Assembly (NCBI GenBank): GCA_963666505.2
Contig: CAXXXL010000003.1
Coordinates: 1,302,001 to 1,366,000 of the forward strand
Direction: 5' to 3'
Length of the DNA stretch: 64,000 bases
Source: JABGQS01 sp963666505
Lineage (GTDB): Bacteria > Bacillota > Clostridia > Christensenellales > SZUA-584
Shown here: positions 61,782 through 64,000 of the stretch, in pieces
Position numbering within the stretch: the stretch's first letter is position 1
Layout of the letters: every line of letters starts with the position of its first letter
The notes under the pieces: generated by a model
Database searches by the model: none
Told to the model about the DNA's origin: nothing
Seen by the model: the letters and a program-made list of their open reading frames with translations, nothing else
Translations under genes and position numbers: made by a program

Positions 61782-62861
61782 ATGAAAGATTTTAAGCTGA
61801 AACCTCTTCCGCCAAAGGCAAAATTAGAAACGACAAGAGTACTGAAGCAATTAGCGGCATCACATCGTGCGCTAGCTGAATTAAATGGTTACGCCAATAT
61901 TATTCCAAACAAGAATATATTGATTAACGCTGTTACTATCAATGAAGCTAAAGACAGTTCTGAAATTGAAAACATAATAACAACGCACGATGAATTATAT
62001 AAAGCAATGGCGCAGAAGTCATATAAAAACAGTGCGAGCAAGGAGGTTATTAATTATCGCACTGCATTGTGGTATGGGTACGAATTTGTTAAATCAAAAG
62101 AGATGCTTACAATAAATGCAATTGTTGATATTCAGAAAAAGATTGAGAATAATGATGCAGGCATTCGATCTCAACCAGGCACGAAACTAATAAATGATAC
62201 AACAGGCGAAGTAGTATATACTCCACCAGAAAGCAAGGAAGAGATTACTGCTCTTCTTAAAAATCTTGAGCAATATATAAACACTGATGAGGATTCAATA
62301 GACTATCTCATAAAACTAGCTATAATTCATTATCAGTTTGAAGCGATACATCCATTTTATGATGGCAATGGTCGTACAGGTAGAATAATCAATATATTGT
62401 ATCTGGCTCTAAAAGGTTTATTAGACAGTCCAATATTATATCTTAGTAAATATATTATTAGAAACAAAACTGCTTATTATAAGCTAATTAAAGAGGTCAG
62501 CACAAAAGGTAATTGGGAAGATTGGATACTATTTATTTTAGCCGGAATTGAAGAGACCGCAGAGGAAACACTGCTGATGGTGAAGAATATCCATAATGAA
62601 TTTAGCCAGTATATTGATGACCTGAGAAATGAGCTACCTAAGCTATATTCAAAAGAACTTGTTGAATTATTACTTTTTGAGTTTTACACAAAGATTATTT
62701 ATATTCAAGAAGGTTTAGGGGTATCAAGAAAAACTGCAGTTACATATCTTAATGAACTTGAAGATAAAGGATTTTTAACATCGGAGCGAGTTGGGAAAGA
62801 GCGTATTTTTTTAAATCAAAGACTTTTGAGTGTTGTGAAACAAGCAGCTGATAGAAAATAA
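61782..62861 (+). CDS. Fic family AMP-transferase with C-terminal winged helix
   Basis: A 359-residue protein. The Fic active-site motif HPFYDGNGRTGR begins near residue 190, with the His and Asp/Glu-Arg set intact. The inhibitory helix motif (S/T)xxxE(G/N) appears as SSEIEN near residues 58-64, placing it in the N-terminally inhibited class II. A C-terminal winged helix (about 300-359, GVSRKTAVTYLNELEDKGFL) can bind DNA and may regulate its own promoter. It AMPylates proteins, and several relatives act as toxins. The ATG at 61782 has TTGGAG upstream; the frame to 61758 is not needed. Confidence 0.88.
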   Translation: MKDFKLKPLPPKAKLETTRVLKQLAASHRALAELNGYANIIPNKNILINAVTINEAKDSSEIENIITTHDELYKAMAQKSYKNSASKEVINYRTALWYGYEFVKSKEMLTINAIVDIQKKIENNDAGIRSQPGTKLINDTTGEVVYTPPESKEEITALLKNLEQYINTDEDSIDYLIKLAIIHYQFEAIHPFYDGNGRTGRIINILYLALKGLLDSPILYLSKYIIRNKTAYYKLIKEVSTKGNWEDWILFILAGIEETAEETLLMVKNIHNEFSQYIDDLRNELPKLYSKELVELLLFEFYTKIIYIQEGLGVSRKTAVTYLNELEDKGFLTSERVGKERIFLNQRLLSVVKQAADRK

Positions 62862-63010
62862 GCATTTTTAATACACATTTTATTAGATTTAATGATGGTG
62901 CGTGGATAGGAGAAAGTTTGAAACAAAAACATTGTAATACAACATAGAGGCATAAAAAATAAACCATAAGGAACTTACAGTACATTGAAAAAAGAATATG
63001 GTACAAAAAA
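62862..63010. other. AT-rich gap between the Fic and transposase genes
   Basis: The 149 bases after the Fic stop hold no gene. They would be the 3' non-coding end of an IS110-type element if the transposase belongs to one. I see no inverted terminal repeats, as is normal for IS110. Confidence 0.4.
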
Positions 63011-64000
63011 TCAGGCTACAACGCCATCCTGGTCAACGACGATGTACCCAATACGCTTAACGGCAGCAATCGCCTGATCCACAGATAAAGTGCAATTAGT
63101 TGGAATAGCATCCTCCTTCTTATAAAGGTCAGAATTATAAGGCTCAGACTTTTTGAGCATGGCATAGATGGCGGTAAGCAGCATTCTGCAGACAGCGATA
63201 ATTGCTTTCTTGTGCCCACGACGCTTTTTGAGCGCAAGGTAGCGTCTTTTGATCTCAGGGTTCTTGTCTGATTTACAGACGGTAAGCGCATTCTGAACCA
63301 AAAGCGGTTTGATGTAAGCTCCGGCACGTGTAATACGTGTGGTTTTCTTCTTTCCGGCACTCTCGTTGTTTTGAGGAACGAGACCAGCCCACGAGCAGAG
63401 ATGTTTGGCTGTTGGGAACACGGACATATCCACGCCGATTTCCGATATGATAGCGATAGCGGAAAACTGCTGGATACCCGGAACAGTCATAACAAGGTCA
63501 ATTTGCGAGCTGAACCGTTCTGAGAGTTTGAGGATAGAAGATTCAAGATTTGCTTTGCACAGCGCTAAGCTATCCATGTGTGAGCGGATAATTTTGAGCT
63601 TTTGCACTTGCTCGGAGCACATCAAGCCGTCAATGGCAGCTTGCACATTTTCAGGCGAAGCTTTGCAGCGACGGTCGATGAACCCAGTGACATCAAAAGA
63701 ACCGTCGGGGCAAGAGAGAAGCTGCTCGGTAATGGCGGAAGCGCTTTTGCCGAATACGTCGGAGAACACATCGTCAAGCTTGATGTTGGAAACGGTCAGA
63801 CAGTTTTGCGCACGGTTTTTCTCTCCAACACAAAAGCTGGTGAGTTTTGAACGATACCGCATCAGGTCGCGAAGCTGTCGGATTTCAAACGGCGGGATAA
63901 AGCTGCCGGATACAAGATCATGCTTGAAAATGTCGGCAATCCACTGAGCATCCCTTTTGTCGGTTTTCTTACCGCGAATGGCTTTGACGTATTTGGGATG
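63011..64000 (-). mobile_element. IS110-family transposase, 5' end outside the window
   Basis: Reading on the minus strand from 64000 the frame is open through to the TGA at 63011, at least 330 residues. The visible part has AIRGKKTDKRDAQWIADIFK and FEIRQLRDLMRYRSKL of the DEDD-type N-terminal domain, then the Transposase_20 domain TVPGIQQFSAIAIISEIG with SWAGLVPQNNESAGKK. The C-terminal Ser-type region NALTVCKSDKNPE follows. No inverted ends are visible. The start codon, and any upstream RNA end, lie beyond the window. Confidence 0.88.

Overview
The window reads as a chromosomal segment of a strictly anaerobic, fermentative member of the Bacillota, most likely class Clostridia. The reasons are the family content (NfnAB-type transhydrogenase, tungsten-type aldehyde:ferredoxin oxidoreductase, ECF transporter subunit, DUF4364, YesM/YesN two-component pair, S41 protease, TnpV, MobV), the strong GGAGG ribosome sites and the consensus sigma-A promoters. 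The core is of moderate GC. The stretches around 40.1-40.5 kb and 55.6-62.9 kb are visibly AT-richer and carry mobile or defence genes. I could not assign a genus.

Layout. 0-3 kb: the end of a sugar operon with a frameshifted rhamnulokinase gene and a PHP-domain protein. 3-9 kb: a hydrolase, a vitamin-type ECF S component with a nucleoside-kinase-like protein, tRNA-Pro and tRNA-Thr with degenerate tRNA 3' copies, and an MFS exporter with its ArsR-like regulator. 9-34 kb: housekeeping and envelope genes (SDR, CPBP protease, SH3/peptidoglycan-binding protein, S41 protease, trxB, glmM-glmS, acetyltransferases, PaaX-like regulator, FMN-binding membrane protein, proline/alanine-repeat zinc-ribbon protein, cinA, ARMT1-like protein, two tandem beta-propeller lipo-/membrane proteins, nfnBA, DUF4364). 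34.2-34.7 kb: tRNA-Val, a probable 6S RNA and tRNA-Gln in one transcript. 34.7-39.9 kb: a small integrative mobilizable element with tyrosine integrase, DUF6076 protein, excisionase-like HTH, RepA-like ATPase, a recognisable MobV-type oriT and the MobV relaxase.

40.5-55.6 kb is the metabolic centrepiece: a sensor kinase and AraC-type regulator translationally coupled to a sugar-binding lipoprotein, two further binding-protein paralogues, an ABC ATPase and permease, then a zinc dehydrogenase, a LarA-family racemase/epimerase, a DUF4432 aldose-epimerase-like protein, a tungsten aldehyde:ferredoxin oxidoreductase and a small MoaD/ThiS-like protein ending in Gly-Gly. The set has the logic of a ferredoxin-linked, non-phosphorylating route for a sugar or sugar-like aldehyde. 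I know of no described pathway with exactly this composition, so it is the first candidate for an undescribed system.

55.9-62.9 kb is a small accessory/defence island: an AbiEi-like antitoxin, AbiEii nucleotidyltransferase toxin and a large TOTE-type primase-helicase-PLD protein in one overlapping operon, bracketed by two near-identical TnpV repeats, followed by a Fic protein with its own promoter and operator repeats. An IS110-family transposase runs off the right edge. This island is the second candidate for an interesting, possibly undescribed combination.
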